From Diphasiastrum complanatum (Eukaryota; Streptophyta; Lycopodiopsida; Lycopodiales; Lycopodiaceae), in NCBI GenBank assembly GCA_029204225.1, contig CM055102.1, positions 38,887,014 to 38,951,013 of the forward strand: a DNA stretch of 64,000 nt, in the 5' to 3' direction. Shown piece after piece: positions 28,132-39,960 of this stretch. The position numbers were made by a program, and so were the translations under genes. The notes under the pieces were generated by a model. It made no database searches. It saw only the letters and a list, made by a program, of their open reading frames with translations, and had not been told where the DNA came from. Position 1 is the first letter of the stretch. Every line of letters starts with the position of its first letter.

Positions 28132-28668
28132 TTAATCCAAGTAGATAGTGGCATTGTGTGATAAGGTGGATGATCCATGGAATGGTCCAAAAGCATTGAC
28201 AAGCTCTTGCTCGAGGATTCCCCTTGCAAGGATGAACTCTCCCGTTCCTCCCACGATAGAATATACACTTTGATTCGGATCACCTCCAACTATGTTGAGA
28301 CTGCTGCCGTTGTACTTTCCAGTTTGGAAACTAACCGTGAAGCTCATGAATATAAGAAATTCTTCTTTGGAGATAAAAGCGTAAGTGCCTCGAGCTCTTC
28401 CCAAGCTTGGAGATGTTAGAGAAGATCCCTGGGTTACCGGATCGTCGAACACGAAGATCTGTCCGAATAAGTTGTGAGCTAATTCATTCTGAATATCGCT
28501 AGCATTGTAACCTGTAACGGATATGGCAGATGAATTCGGCCCACTAAAAGGTGTGTCGTGCATATACCATTGGAGCCGCACTACCGTCTTATTTGATTCC
28601 GCCTCACCCTGCACCCAGCTACAGCTAGTTACGAAGCACACCATGAAAATGGTTGTAAGGAGCTGCAT
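28132..28668 (-). CDS. Dirigent protein
   Basis: Predicted 178-residue secreted protein without introns, the usual size and structure for plant dirigent genes. Dirigent proteins act in the apoplast, steering coupling of phenoxy radicals in lignan, lignin or terpenoid pathways. Residues 1-20 form a hydrophobic signal peptide (MQLLTTIFMVCFVTSCSW). The domain then shows MHDTPFSGPNSSAI, GQIFVFDDPVT (69-79), LGRARGTYAF (89-98), the hallmark FQTGKYNGSSL (114-124) and SIVGGTGEFILARG (137-150). There are six N-glycosylation sequons (about residues 26, 45, 55, 120, 132 and 172). The frame stays open 75 codons further upstream, but the Met at 28668 is chosen because it starts the signal peptide and lies just after a TATA box. 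Product stereochemistry cannot be read from the sequence. No inactivating change is seen. Confidence 0.93.
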   Translation of the reverse strand: MQLLTTIFMVCFVTSCSWVQGEAESNKTVVRLQWYMHDTPFSGPNSSAISVTGYNASDIQNELAHNLFGQIFVFDDPVTQGSSLTSPSLGRARGTYAFISKEEFLIFMSFTVSFQTGKYNGSSLNIVGGDPNQSVYSIVGGTGEFILARGILEQELVNAFGPFHGSSTLSHNATIYLD

Positions 28669-28731
28669 TCTGGAATGTGTATTGGAGCAACCATTCAACA
28701 AATTGTAGTGATCAGATCGCTGCATTGCGTG

Positions 28732-28739
28732 CTTTATAT
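28732..28739 (-). promoter_or_regulatory. TATA box of the dirigent gene
   Basis: The minus strand reads AATATAAAGC here, about 65 bp upstream of the ATG. This predicts a transcription start near 28705 and a short leader. Confidence 0.6.
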
Positions 28740-29045
28740 TCGAGTTTCGCATGTTGATTCTAGCGTTAAAAAATTTATTTACAAGTGCGCGCAGGAAAGA
28801 GTAAAGGATAAAAGGCCGGCTGATCGTTGATTCTACGCTCACTATAAAGGATACAGGAAGCCACAGGATCCGATGACTATGACAAAGCAACAAACGCTTG
28901 AATATTGACTTGCCTTCTGTTTTTTCGTTTTGTATGTATATCCTTATTGCTGCCCACTGCCGTGGACTTGGGTGACTGAACTATCGCACTTCTAATTGTT
29001 AGTGATTTTTTTGGCTCATCCTTCCATGCCAAAGGAAAATTTCAA

Positions 29046-29212
29046 TGCTGCAGATTGAAAGGCAACTCTACCCTTCAAAAAAATAGGTTCATGTTAAAAC
29101 TGATGGAATGCTCATTTATTTAGTTTGATATTTGAAGGGTGGATGAAGTAAATGCCCTTCATTTGAAGGGCAAAAGGCCTAGGACGGGCATTTTGCTTTT
29201 CAATCTGCAGCA
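29046..29212. mobile_element. MITE-like inverted-repeat element
   Basis: Terminal inverted repeats TGCTGCAGATTGAAAGGCAA (29046-29065) and its near-perfect reverse complement (29193-29212), 167 bp in all. The interior carries further inverted CCCTTCAA / TTGAAGGG blocks, so the whole can fold back. No clear target duplication is seen. It lies about 380 bp upstream of the dirigent start codon. Confidence 0.65.
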
Positions 29213-29969
29213 CTTGAAAGGATGTTTGTAAAACTAAATCACCGTTTTTGAGACAGATTCCCCTCTATAGTCATCAGTTGTTTTCTCATAACAAGATTAT
29301 GTGTTCTCACTTGAACATGCAATTTCTATTCAATCTTTTCAAAGGTCATCGTTGACTCTCCTCATGAGAGTTACTAGAGTTACTCTATGGAAAATGGATT
29401 GTAATCATAAGAGTGATAGACAATAAGTTAAAAATATCAAAGTATAAATACGACATCATTGCTAATTATCACATGAATGAGCATAGGTTGGTTATAGATG
29501 ATCACATGGTGAAGGGAATGAAATGGTGACCATCTTAAGGAATCAATTTTTTTTGTTTAATGTGTTAGAATTAAATGTGTGTCTCCTAGGAGCTTTCTTT
29601 TCATGTCCGATAAGAACATAATATAATATGTACAAGATGACCACTTGCACATAATTTTATTACAAGAGACATGATGGCCAACATATGCTCTTAGAGCTCG
29701 TCCCGATGCCAAATGTGGAGGGTTAGAATGTTGAAATGGCGGCCCCATTGACCAAGGAATCTGCTACGAATCACAAGACTTCGAAAACAATTGTAATTCC
29801 AATGTTTATTAGTTGTTGGATTTAAAAAATGATTTCAAATGGTATTGAATGACAAAATAACAAGCCTGACATGCTTGGCCACCCCATGACTGATCTTGGA
29901 TTATTATCCCATAAGGAGGTCAGTAGGCCTACCTCGACCCATAAATCTAAAAAAGCATGGATCTTGGAA
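29213..29969. other. Region between the MITE and copia element A
   Basis: The 3' LTR of copia A would be expected here, but nothing matches the LTR starting at 41411. No gene seen. Confidence 0.45.
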
Positions 29970-32884
29970 TCATTCCAAGATTGGATCTATGTTTGATGAA
30001 GGAACTCTTGAGTAGAGGCTTGGTGAGTAGATCGGCAATACAAGATGATGAATCGATATGCTCCAAATGGATTCTCCTCCAATAAGCTTCTCTAACACAA
30101 AGTGGTGTGCCACTTCTATGTGCTTGCTTCTTGCATGAAAAATTGGATTATTTGCAAGTGTTTGGGTCAAGATAGTATCACAATATATCAATGGTAGCTC
30201 CTCCTCTTTGATGCATTTTAGCTCCAATAGAATCCTCTTGATCCAAAGCAATTCTTTTGTTGTTGTAGTGAGTGATTTATACTCGGCCTCACATTGTCAA
30301 GAAGAAAGAGAGATAGTATCTTGATTTTTGGAAAGCCAAAATATGAGATGTCCCCCAAAAAAAATACTATGTGCACTTGTGGACTTTCGATCCATCTTAT
30401 CACTTGCAAAGTCCGAATCCGAGTAGCCAATAATAGATAAATATTCATTCTTGTAAAGTAAACCATAATCATGTGATGAAGATATATATGTTAGCACCCT
30501 CTTGGCCATCTTCCAATGTTGGATCTTTTATCAATGCCCTTACAATGTATCAATAGCTCAAGTCAGGCCTAGTGATGGTAAGCCATATCAAGGAGCCAAT
30601 AAGACTCCTAAAAAGTGTGATGTCCTTGAAGGATCTTTCATCACCTTTATTAGGATCTTTTACAATGTGCTCCATTGGTGTATCAATGCCCTTACAACCT
30701 TCCATATGAAATTTTTTCAACATAGCAAGAGCATATCTAGATTGACAAATAAAACCATAATCATCATGAAAGTCAATCTCTAGGCCTAATATGTAATGGA
30801 TCTCTCCTAGATCCTGCATCTTAAACTCTTTTCCAAGTGCTATTTTGGCCTCTTCAACCAATTTGATATAACTTCCACAAAGGATCATGTCATCTACATA
30901 AATGAGAAGAATAACAATATCTCTAGCAACAAACTTGATATACATGGAAGGATCATAGTTACTAAGAGTGAATCCTAGTGAGGTAAGAAAAGAGTTGAGT
31001 CTCCCATACCAAGATCTTGGTGGTTGCTTGAGTCCATAAAGACTCTTGAAAAGAGAGCACACTTTTGATTCATCTTTGATGAATCCTTGAGGTTGTTCCA
31101 TGTAAATTTCCTCTTGAAGATAACCATTGAGAAATGCATTGGAAACATCCAATTGGAACACCTTCCACTTGAAATAGGTAGCAAGAGATATAAGAATCCT
31201 TATTGTCACCATCTTTGTCATGGGTACAAAGGTCTCTTCATAATCAAGTCCATGGATTTGAGCAAATCCCTTGGCACATAATCTTGTCTTGTACTTGTTG
31301 ATAGTGCCATCTTGATTATACTTGATTCGAAATACCCACTTGGATCCAATGATATGCTTGTTGGATGGAGGATCCACAAGCTCCCAAGTGTTGTTGATGA
31401 TCAAGGCTTCATATTCTTGCTTTATGGCATCATACTACTCCTTCGTATTGAGTGCCTCTTCAACATCCTTTGGCTCTTCATGTGAGATGAAATATGCAAA
31501 GTTGGTGGAATCAAGCTCCACTTGCTGGCCTTTGTCAACATAAGAAAGCCTCTTCGGCTCGAATCTCTCTCTTGATGTCCTCCTAGGTGTGCAAACCCGA
31601 GGAGACTCCTCCTCAAATCTTGACCCCAACAAGTCTTGATGGTCTTCAATAGGCATGATAGGTGATAGATATTGAGGTGACTTGATCTTGGCCCCTTCAA
31701 ATGATGGATGTTGATCTTCATGGAATATAACATCTCTACTTTCAATCACTTGGGAAGTAGAGAGCACAAAGACTCTATAAGCCTTTTTGGTGGATGAATA
31801 TCCAACCATGATCCCTTTGCAAGAGTATGGATCATCCTTCTTCCTTGTTTCCAAGGGAATATGTGCAAAGCAAATAGTACCAAATACTCTAAGGTGATCA
31901 ACCTTAGGCTTCTTTTTGAATAAGACTTCATATGGTGTCTTTCCTCCAAGAACAAGATGTGGGAGCCTATTGCAAAGATAATTTGCACAATTTATAGCCT
32001 CTCCCCAAAAGTCTTTAGGCAAAGATGCTTCAATCCCTATGGCTTTTGCACATTCACAGAAGGATCTATTCTTCCTCTCAACCACTCCATTTTGAGATGG
32101 TGAGTAAGCACAAGAGAACTCCCTCTTTATACCTTCTTGCTCACAATAATCATGGAATTTGTTGGAGATATACTCTCCTCCTCCATCACACCTCAAAGCC
32201 TTGATCTTTGGTGAGAATTGCTTCTCAGCATATGCTTTGAATATAAGGAAGTGATCATACACCAAACATTTAGAAGAAAGAAGATATAGCCATGTATATC
32301 TTGTGAAATCATCAATAAAAGTCACAAAGCAAGTGGCTCCTCCCTTGCTTTGAGATGATGAGAAGTGCACATCTGAGTGTATCAACTCCAAAGGATGAGT
32401 GCTTTTGATGGAAGATCTTTGATATGCTTGTGTGATTTTGCAATAGCACAAGCCTCACATGGCTTGATCTCTTTGGAAAGATTCTTTGGTAAGCCAATAG
32501 CCTTGGCTTTTTTGCACATATAAAGCATGGATTTCTAGTTGGGATGTCCCAACCTCCTATGCCATGATTCCTTCTTGGAAAGCTTTGTCACAAAAGCAAT
32601 ATCACAACTGTCTCTTGGATCAAGCTTGTATATGCCTCCAAATCTTGATCCATGTGCAAGGATCTCATCATTTCTCTTGATAATACAAGTATCAATATTG
32701 AATTTCACATCAGCCAGCATCAATAAGTTGGCCAACACTTATGAGGTTCTTTGTAAGATTAGGCACAAAAAAAACCTTGTTGAGAGAAAGAATTTTAGAA
32801 GATGAGGTCTTCAAGGGAATACTCCCTATGCCTTCAATATTGCATTCTTGGTCATTTGATGTATAGATAGTCTTCTTAGTTGAC
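29970..32884 (-). pseudogene. pol: Ty1/copia pol (GAG-pre-integrase, integrase, RT, RNase H), element A
   Basis: Encodes a copia polyprotein. WHRRLGHPN (about 32540) marks the zinc-binding GAG-pre-integrase region, followed by CEACAIAKSH. The integrase core (32451-31435) keeps its acidic residues in LIHSDVHF, CDGGGEYISN and NGVVERKNR. Reverse transcriptase (31404-30550) has KWKVFQLDVSNAFLNG, GLKQPPRSWYGRL and the catalytic YVDDM. RNase H follows in pieces: GYSDSDFASDKMDRKSTSA, then AEYKSLTTTTKELLWIKRIL and IFHARSKHIEVAHHFV. An amber codon at about 31433 sits where related copia proteins have Trp (KE-stop-YDAI), as expected from a TGG to TAG change. Several other stops break RNase H. The N-terminal side is cut by element B. 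Confidence 0.92.
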
Positions 32885-33629
32885 TGTAGGCTGATATTCC
32901 AAGGAATATTCTAGCCATCCTGCGGAACATCTTCAAAAATACAAGTAGGATAGGATTTAAACGTTTGCCCAGCAAGTTTAGGCTTTTACGGTATCCGTAC
33001 TGGCTTAAGTTATTTAGTTCTAAGTTTAAATTGTCATGGGCACTGCACATAGATATGTAATTTCAAGTTAAGTAAAAGTTAGTCACAAAAGCCTACTGGG
33101 GGTTTGTCCCATGGCACCAGTGTGATTCAAAGTTAAGTTAGTCTATGTGGCTTATGGCTTGTCCCACAGTGCATTTCTGTAAGTGACCACCACTCCAAGT
33201 ACAAATAGGAGTGGAAGAGTCCATTTTTGAGAAGAACCTCATTTGCAATACAAGCCTGTCTTTCTCTCTGAGTGTTCTCCCTTGTGTGGTTTCATGTACT
33301 ATGTTACTTCACATTGTATTGTATAGTATTCATCTCGCAACAGGTTAAGTTAATCTAGGCCCTCCATTCTCTAGTAGGGTAAGCCTTAGAGGATGAAATT
33401 TAGTTTACGGTTTTATCTTTTAGGTTAAGTCGTCATTTGTTAGAAACTAAGGAGAGAAAAGAGAGAAGAGTGGATCTTACCCATCAGAATACTCACCACC
33501 ATGCTCATGACTGTATTTCTTACATCCATATCCAAGCTAGTTGGAGAAGCCATAGCGTGGACTAGTTGGGAGACTGCCATAGTCAAGCTAGTTGGAGCCA
33601 TAGCTGGTGTGGATGCCGAAGATCCAACA
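32885..33629 (+). repeat. 5' LTR of element B
   Basis: 745 bp. Differs from 39961-40705 by scattered substitutions and small indels. The TATA-like site at 33200-33207 reads TACAAATA, one base off the other copy. Confidence 0.93.
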
Positions 33630-33630
33630 T

Positions 33631-33645
33631 TGGCGCCATTGCCGC
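33631..33645 (+). promoter_or_regulatory. Primer-binding site (tRNA-Asp type) of element B
   Basis: TGGCGCCATTGCCG follows the LTR by one base. It is one mismatch from the TGGCGCCGTTGCCG site known from Athila-like plant Ty3/gypsy elements, which matches tRNA-Asp. Confidence 0.78.
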
Positions 33646-35040
33646 TCTTTCTGCTCTTTTCTCATGCTTTTTGCTTGATTTCCTTGCTTTTCTAATGTAA
33701 AAGTTATCTTTTGTAGTGTTTTAAACTATCAAGCTTCATGCACAACCACGCTTCTTGTTTTTTTCTTGAAAAAGGCCTTTGCAGGCATTTATGATCTTAA
33801 CAGTTTCTGATTGCCTTTTTTTGTACATGTTCCTTTTAACCAGGTGCTCAGAGATGAGCTAGACAACACTCGCAATAGGATCAGCCTACAACAAGCTCAA
33901 GTTTTTTGTGTTTTTCAGCTGCATCTAGCAGTGCTCTCAGCAGGGGGAGGGCACCAAACCTCAGATCCACACCATTCAGTCTTTTTTTCTGGACTGTTTG
34001 TGCAGATTCAGGTGTTCAGAGAGAGTTTTTGAGCAACGGATCAATGACTTCTTCTGGTAGTAGTGTATCATAAATTGGGTCCTCCATCGTGAGCTGAAAT
34101 CCATCTACCCTCCTACCGTCTTTCTTCCTAAGATTTTTCAACTCCTCCTTCGCTCTCTAGGTAGTCCCTACTGCCCACTGATCAGAGGCCCTACTGCTCA
34201 CTGATCAGAGGGAGAGCGCCTACATTGATCCATTTTGGAAGGAATGCGCTGACTTTTATGTGATTTTCTTGCTGTCAGACATGAGAATACAATTGCTTGA
34301 CAGGTATTTGAACGATGGTGGGCCGCTAACTGAAGTGAAAATGCATTTCACATATCTTTCTGCATCGTTATCGCCTACCAACGGTGTAGAGGGTGACTGA
34401 TGCTTCCTTGTTTGAAGCGCCCTCTCTCTCTCACAGGTGGAATATCTCACAGTATGTTGGATTTAACATCTGTCTAGACTCTGAGCTGTTAACTATTATC
34501 CTTCTGCTAGCCATGATGGTGAAAACCTAGCTAACAATGATCTTCTAGTTTTCATGTGGTTTCTCATAGTTTGCATGACGTAGAATCCAGATTGTCAATC
34601 TATCCCTTACAATCGAGCTGACCAACTGTGTATCCATATCTCAGTACCGGCACATTGTTTGTAATAACTTTTTAAAACTGATTTTGTGACAATGAAACAA
34701 CTGTTACGCACACTCTGTGACTGGGTGATTTGTTGCGAACATAGTTTGTTTGTTGAAGAATCCAAGCTTACGAGCTTTGGCATTTTCCTTCTTCGCTATT
34801 GGTGTGAGTTGTAAAATTGTTGGTGTTGGGCTTCGAGTATTCCTATTTCAACAATTAGCTTGTAAGGCTACCAGAATTTTGTTTTGAAAGTTTTCATGTC
34901 ATAAATTCTGTAAGACTTTGCTAGCACTGGACTCTCGAAGAGAGGCTCAATTTATAGCTATCATTGTTTTCCAATAACGAATAGAGCGCTGGTTTTTCAC
35001 AAGTGTTTAGAGGTGTTTCTCCCCTGTGTTCCTAACTCAA
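33646..35040 (+). other. Untranslated leader of element B
   Basis: No coding motif. Near 34140-34215 a CTACTGCCCACTGATCAGAG-like phrase is repeated. Confidence 0.5.
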
Positions 35041-35049
35041 GTAGCAAGT

Positions 35050-36120
35050 GTGCGAGTTCATAAATCTTTAGTCAGTTGTGCGAGTGCCTACTGTCTATAG
35101 TGCGAGTCATTTTTTTAGGTGTGCGAGTCATTTTTTTAATTCTGAGTCATTATGTCTACCGTTGTTTGCTGTGCGAGTCATTTTCAGGTTTGTACGAGTC
35201 ATTTTGTTCCCCTGTGCGAGTCATTTTCTACTTCTTTTTGGGAACCTTTCAAACCTGTGCGAGTCATTTTCGGGTTTGTGCGAGTCATTTTGTGATGTTT
35301 TTTACCTCCTTCTGACCTGTACGAGTCATTTTAGCCTGTGCGAGTACTAAACATCTTATACAAGTCATTTTGGCCTGTGCGGGTACTAAGCTTCTTGTGC
35401 GAGTCATCTTGTGGGCGGGTCGGTTTCATAGTGTGCGAGTAGTTCTCACGTATGAGTCATTTTTCACCCTCGAGTCGTGTGCGAGTACTTCTAAGCGAGT
35501 CATTCCCACGGGTTCTAGCTCCACGGGTATAGGTTTGTGCGAGTCATATTCTGGTACGAGTCATCTTTCAAGTCTGGGCGGGTCATTTGGAATTGTTCCC
35601 CTATGCGAGTCATTTCTAGTTCATTCGGGAATCCTTCAACCATGTGTGAGTCATCTTCCAACTCTGTGCGAGTTCTGTGCGAGTCGTCTGTTTCCGTCCA
35701 CGAGTCATTTTTTTGCACGAGTCATCTTCTGTGCGAGTCCTGTGTGAGTCATCCGTCTCCGTCCACGAGTCATTTTTTTGCGCGAGTCATCTTCTATGCG
35801 AGTCCTGTGCAACTCGTCCGTTTTCGTCCACGAGTCATTTTTTTTTTGAGCGAGTCAACGAATCCTGTGCAAGTCGTCCGTTTCCGTCCACGAGTCATTT
35901 TTTTACGCGAGTCATCTTTTGTGCAAGTCCTGTGCGAGTTGTCCGTTTTCGCCCACGAGTCATTTTTTTGCGCGAGTCATCTTCTATGTGAGTCCTGTGC
36001 GAGTCGTCCGTTTTCGTCCTTGAGTCATTTTTTGTACGAGTCCCCAGTCATTTTCTTGCTCTGTTGTCCATTTGAGTTTATTAGGTCCGAAATAACTCGC
36101 ACAACTATACGAGTCATTCC
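35050..36120 (+). repeat. Dispersed GTGCGAGTCATTTT motif array
   Basis: About 30 or more occurrences of GAGTCAT or close variants, usually preceded by TGTGC or TACG and followed by a T run. From about 35676 to 36040 they organise into 60-66 bp higher-order units (starts near 35696, 35761, 35827, 35887, 35953 and 36015) of the form CCACGAGTCATTTTTTTGCG then CGAGTCATCTTCTGTGCGAG. Frames through the array (35078-36124) change between units, so a protein role is unlikely. Confidence 0.9.
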
Positions 36121-37260
36121 CTGATTTTGGCAACGACTTTTGTCAGCTACAAGAATCCTAGAGGAGGTGAGTAATTTCAAAAAAACAAAAAACTCCCAAA
36201 TAAGGTAAGAAATCCCAGAACAAACTTGTAGAAATACTTTCAAGTGCAAAATCTCTTATCTCTCCTAAAGTAGAACTATCTAGTACTCGCATAGCCTGTT
36301 TTTTTGACAAGATCTGGACTTGTGCGAGTCCTAGGCATGCATGCGAATTCTATCCAGAGAGGTTCATTTGTGATCACAACGAAGACCCATAATTTCAAGC
36401 ACTTGAAACTTAGTAAAATCCTCTAAGATCAGCATCATATGGTTCCACTCAGGAAACTCCAAGCTCTTGCAGATACACGTTGCACCTAGAATTGTACATA
36501 TGCATCTTCCATGGCCGACCATCCTATCATGATGAATCTGTTTTGATAGCCTTAGGCACCTCTAGTAGGGAATGCCTTAGAAGTGTCCTAGTAGGAAACC
36601 ATAGATCCGTCACGATAAGTTTGCCAAATCTGTCGATATCAACATCCATCACCCATCACCTAAGTGCATAGAATCTCGACATAGAGAGCGCTTGTTTTGA
36701 AACAAGTTTGTCTGAGACAGCTGTTTTTCTTGTAAGGAGTTCAATGGTATGTTAAGAGCGTTCAAATGGCAAGGAGCAAATGGCCTGTCATAATCTCAAG
36801 CTAACAAACGTTGAGTTTTCTGAGTGAAAGTTTTATATGCTGAGTTACTACTGACCGGTGGGGATCAATCCATTGCCTTCAAATCTCGAGACCCCCGATG
36901 AAGAGGCATGTCCAGGTACTGCCACCCTCAAGTGGTAATATGAGAATAGGAGACTCTAGTGAGGCAAATGACAGTGGCGTGTCAACAATGCCAAACATGT
37001 CAAACCAGGATCAATCAATCCAAGCGTGAAAATGAGATCTGTCAGCGCCAAAAGTGAAACAGTGAGATATCTTTATACTTAGGCCTGTACATATTCACAA
37101 TTACCATCAACATCTTGGTCACCTATTCCTATCTCGTCTAGTTGGGAGAAGCCTTAGGTATATTCAGTAGGGAGTGCCTTGGATATAATCTGGTAGGGAG
37201 CCATAGATAAGCAAGAACAGGTTATCACACTCATCATCCACCATCCATCACCTAAGTTTT
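36121..37260 (+). other. Interior of element B, no gene seen
   Basis: A few further CGAG motifs (for example near 36281 and 36325) but no coding motif before the gag fragment. Confidence 0.5.
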
Positions 37261-37809
37261 GATTTTCTACTAGTGCACCATGTCAGATCAGCCTCCTCCC
37301 AAAGTGGAAGGGAGAATTTAACGGATTGATGCACCAAATCTGATGGGGAAACCAACCCCGTACGATTTTTCAAGACTTTGAAAACACTTGTACGTTCTAC
37401 AGCGATACTTTTGAAGCTAAAAAGCTCAGACTATTCCCCATGATCCTACTTGGTGACGCAAAGGAATGGTATGTGAATAGTGAAAAGTCAGACACACGCA
37501 TGTGGACTGCACTCACGGCGGCCGCAGCTCCTCATCAACATAGGCCAACCAAGGCCAATAGGCTCAGTTTTTCATCAACCTCGATCCTCTGGTTCTGTGA
37601 ACCATCTTTTACATTCTGAATTAGCATCTTCAAATCCAAGGCCGATCGCTCCCCATCCAATACAACAGTCTTTTGTAGCGAGTCAACATATTGCTACATC
37701 GTCTATCGCACAAGTTGATTCCAACTACATAGACCCAACGATGTATTGTATAGAAGATACCAATGTGCCTGCTCACCAAGTTGATCCAATTGTACCTTAC
37801 CAAAATTAG
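37261..37809 (+). pseudogene. gag: Gag fragment of element B
   Basis: From about 37355, frames read FENTCTFYSDTFEAKKLRLF then PMILLGDAKEWY. This is the typical gag core of plant Ty3/gypsy elements, where a LFP-hydrophobic-G-A-W segment precedes a linker. Homology fades after about 37500. The 109-codon frame at 37480-37809 is Pro/Ser/His-rich and may be decayed gag C-terminus. No zinc knuckle, protease or pol follows. Confidence 0.65.
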
Positions 37810-38528
37810 TAGTATTAGATGTGTCTAGGCTCATCTAGTCTTACTGATTCTTTTGTCATCCACGGATACATAGTTGCTTCTGATCCAAATAGAGCTACAC
37901 CCTATCTAGCAACCACTTAAGGTCTATCTCAAACATTATACATAGATAAGAATATACCACCTTAGATCTGTGTCTTCATTGTGTCTCTATGACCAAGCAG
38001 TTAATAATATACCCTGGAGCCAAGTTTTGAGCTACCGCCTGATGAATCATGAGTTTTGTGGCTAGATGGTAACCCATATGTTTTATCTGAGTGAAAGTAA
38101 TCTAAGACATAATTGTCTTATTGAACGCTACGTAAATGTTACACGTTATGACTTTGTTTTTCTTTTGTAACACTATAGCTATGGCCTTGTGCCAAGTTCG
38201 ATACTGGATTGCAAGAGTATGGTCTAAGAGAGTCATGCAAATCCTTCTATAGAGTTATCTGCTACAATTTTTCATTTTTTCTCTTATTTCAAGTTTTGTC
38301 CTATCAACTATGTCGTTTGTTGCTACATGTTTGTTTGTTCTATATGGTTTGGTGTGTTTTCTTTTGCAGCAGCACTATAGGTGATATTTCATCAGCAATT
38401 TTATTCTACCTCTATAGTTGCAGTATCACATGAATTTTCATTGGGATATATCTCTACATCTTTACCAATGATTTCAACAACTTTCAATATGAACAAAAAG
38501 AGCAGTCAAGGACTTTAACAACAAATGC
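37810..38528 (+). other. Interior of element B, no gene seen
   Basis: AT-rich, no recognisable motif. Confidence 0.5.
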
Positions 38529-38789
38529 TCAGTTTGGCAACAAAAGGAGCACCTTATCAGACTGCAACCATGATCTAGCAAAAGATCCATCTTCCCAACA
38601 AGCTGGAATATTTGCGACAACACCACCACCGCCATCATCAATAAGCAGTTGGTTTTCCGTAAGCGCTACAATATCCACGCTTTCCAATTGCCTCACCATG
38701 GCCATCAAATCATCAATAAAGTGTAGCTTGTACCCGTGAAGGGCTCTCAAGTCACATCGAGGGCAAAATCTATGTGCAAATTGACGCAA
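38529..38789 (-). other. Unidentified 86-codon frame inside element B, antisense
   Basis: The frame reads with balanced composition, including CPRCDLRALHGYKLHFIDDL and LESVDIVALTENQLLIDDGG, unlike the surrounding low-complexity sequence. I do not recognise the family. It could be a captured host exon or chance. The frame is open for another ~25 codons upstream of the Met. Confidence 0.3.
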
Positions 38790-39960
38790 ACGACCTGTGT
38801 TCCTACCAATGCCAACAACAATGCTTCATTGGAAAAATGTACATTGAGCAGTGGTCGCCCATACTACCGTTGTTGTACATCATCCATTCAGTCATCTACG
38901 GAGGCCACAAAAAGCACAAGTCATCAACGAGCGACATCCCATAGGCCTACATAAACTGAAGAAACTATGAGCGCACAACCTCAATGACAAAGCTTTCAAA
39001 GACGAGTAATGATGATTCCGTGGAGAATTGTACAAAGAGCATTGGTTATATTATGGATAGATATGCAAAGCCACACAAGACCCATCTCATTCCTCTTTTC
39101 CATCCATTCATTCTTTCATGTTCCACCATATACTACATCTTGCAGCTTCATCTCACTTCCCCCCTCCTTGTCTCAAGTCTTCATTCCTCCCCAATGGATC
39201 AATCTGCACTGCTCTAGTTTGTCAACTATAGTACTTCGTGAAGAAGACAAATCTATGACATCTGCAGCATACCATTGATAAAGTTCACGGCGCTTGAAGC
39301 AACAAACTCAAGGATGTTAGAGGTTCTCAACAATGATAACAAGCCTATCTTTCTCTCAAAAAAAAAAAAAAACGACACGTTAACAGCTTGTTGATCATTC
39401 AAAAAAAAAAAAACCACAAGGCCATACACGCCTCTATACATTGGCGACCGCTTGAAGAGTTCTTGAACTCTGTGAAGTATTCAAACAGCTGCAAGAAACA
39501 TCAAATGGGAAACCTCTGCTGCCAAAAGTGCTTCAAAAGACAATAATGAGTAAAGGAATTTTGATCCATCCAGCCACTTCCATATATCCACCTTCACCAC
39601 TTCCAAGATTTCAACACCCTCTATCACACCCACTCCATCTTCATCTCATTGTCGTGCAGTAACCCCTTGTGTGGCATTCACATCATGTCTCAAGAAATAC
39701 TAAGCTCGTGTACATCATCCGTTGAATCATTTGCGTGAGCAATTGGAAGCAAGTCATCAACGAGCCAACTCCACTGCTTCAATTCAAATCTTCTGGAGAC
39801 ACTCATACTTCTTCAAAGATTCATCTCCTACGGAGCAGCACTTTACAAAAAGTTCCACATCTACAAGCTGCACCGATTTTGACTCTTCGAGCACCATAAG
39901 GAGCGGGGTCTTAACATTGCACTTGGCATGGGACCGCCAAGTTCTTAACGGAGGTGATAA
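38790..39960 (+). other. 3' interior of element B
   Basis: No gene. Two A-runs near 39359 and 39400. The bases before the 3' LTR, ACGGAGGTGATAA (39948-39960), could be a weak polypurine tract. Confidence 0.5.

Noticed and set aside
28669-28893. N-terminal extension of the dirigent frame by 75 codons
   Set aside because: The extension overlaps the TATA box and lacks dirigent-like sequence. The internal Met at 28668 starts a standard signal peptide.
29560-29960. Possible 3' LTR of copia A starting TGTTAGAATT
   Set aside because: It does not match the LTR next to the primer site at 41411, so I could not support it as the partner LTR.
35050-36120. CRISPR array
   Set aside because: Motif spacing is irregular, repeats are short and variable, there are no unique spacers or cas genes, and the context is eukaryotic.
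35078-36124. Repetitive Cys/Ser/His/Phe-rich frames over the GAGTCAT array
   Set aside because: The frame shifts between repeat units and the pattern follows the DNA motif, so I treat it as a non-coding repeat rather than a repeat protein.
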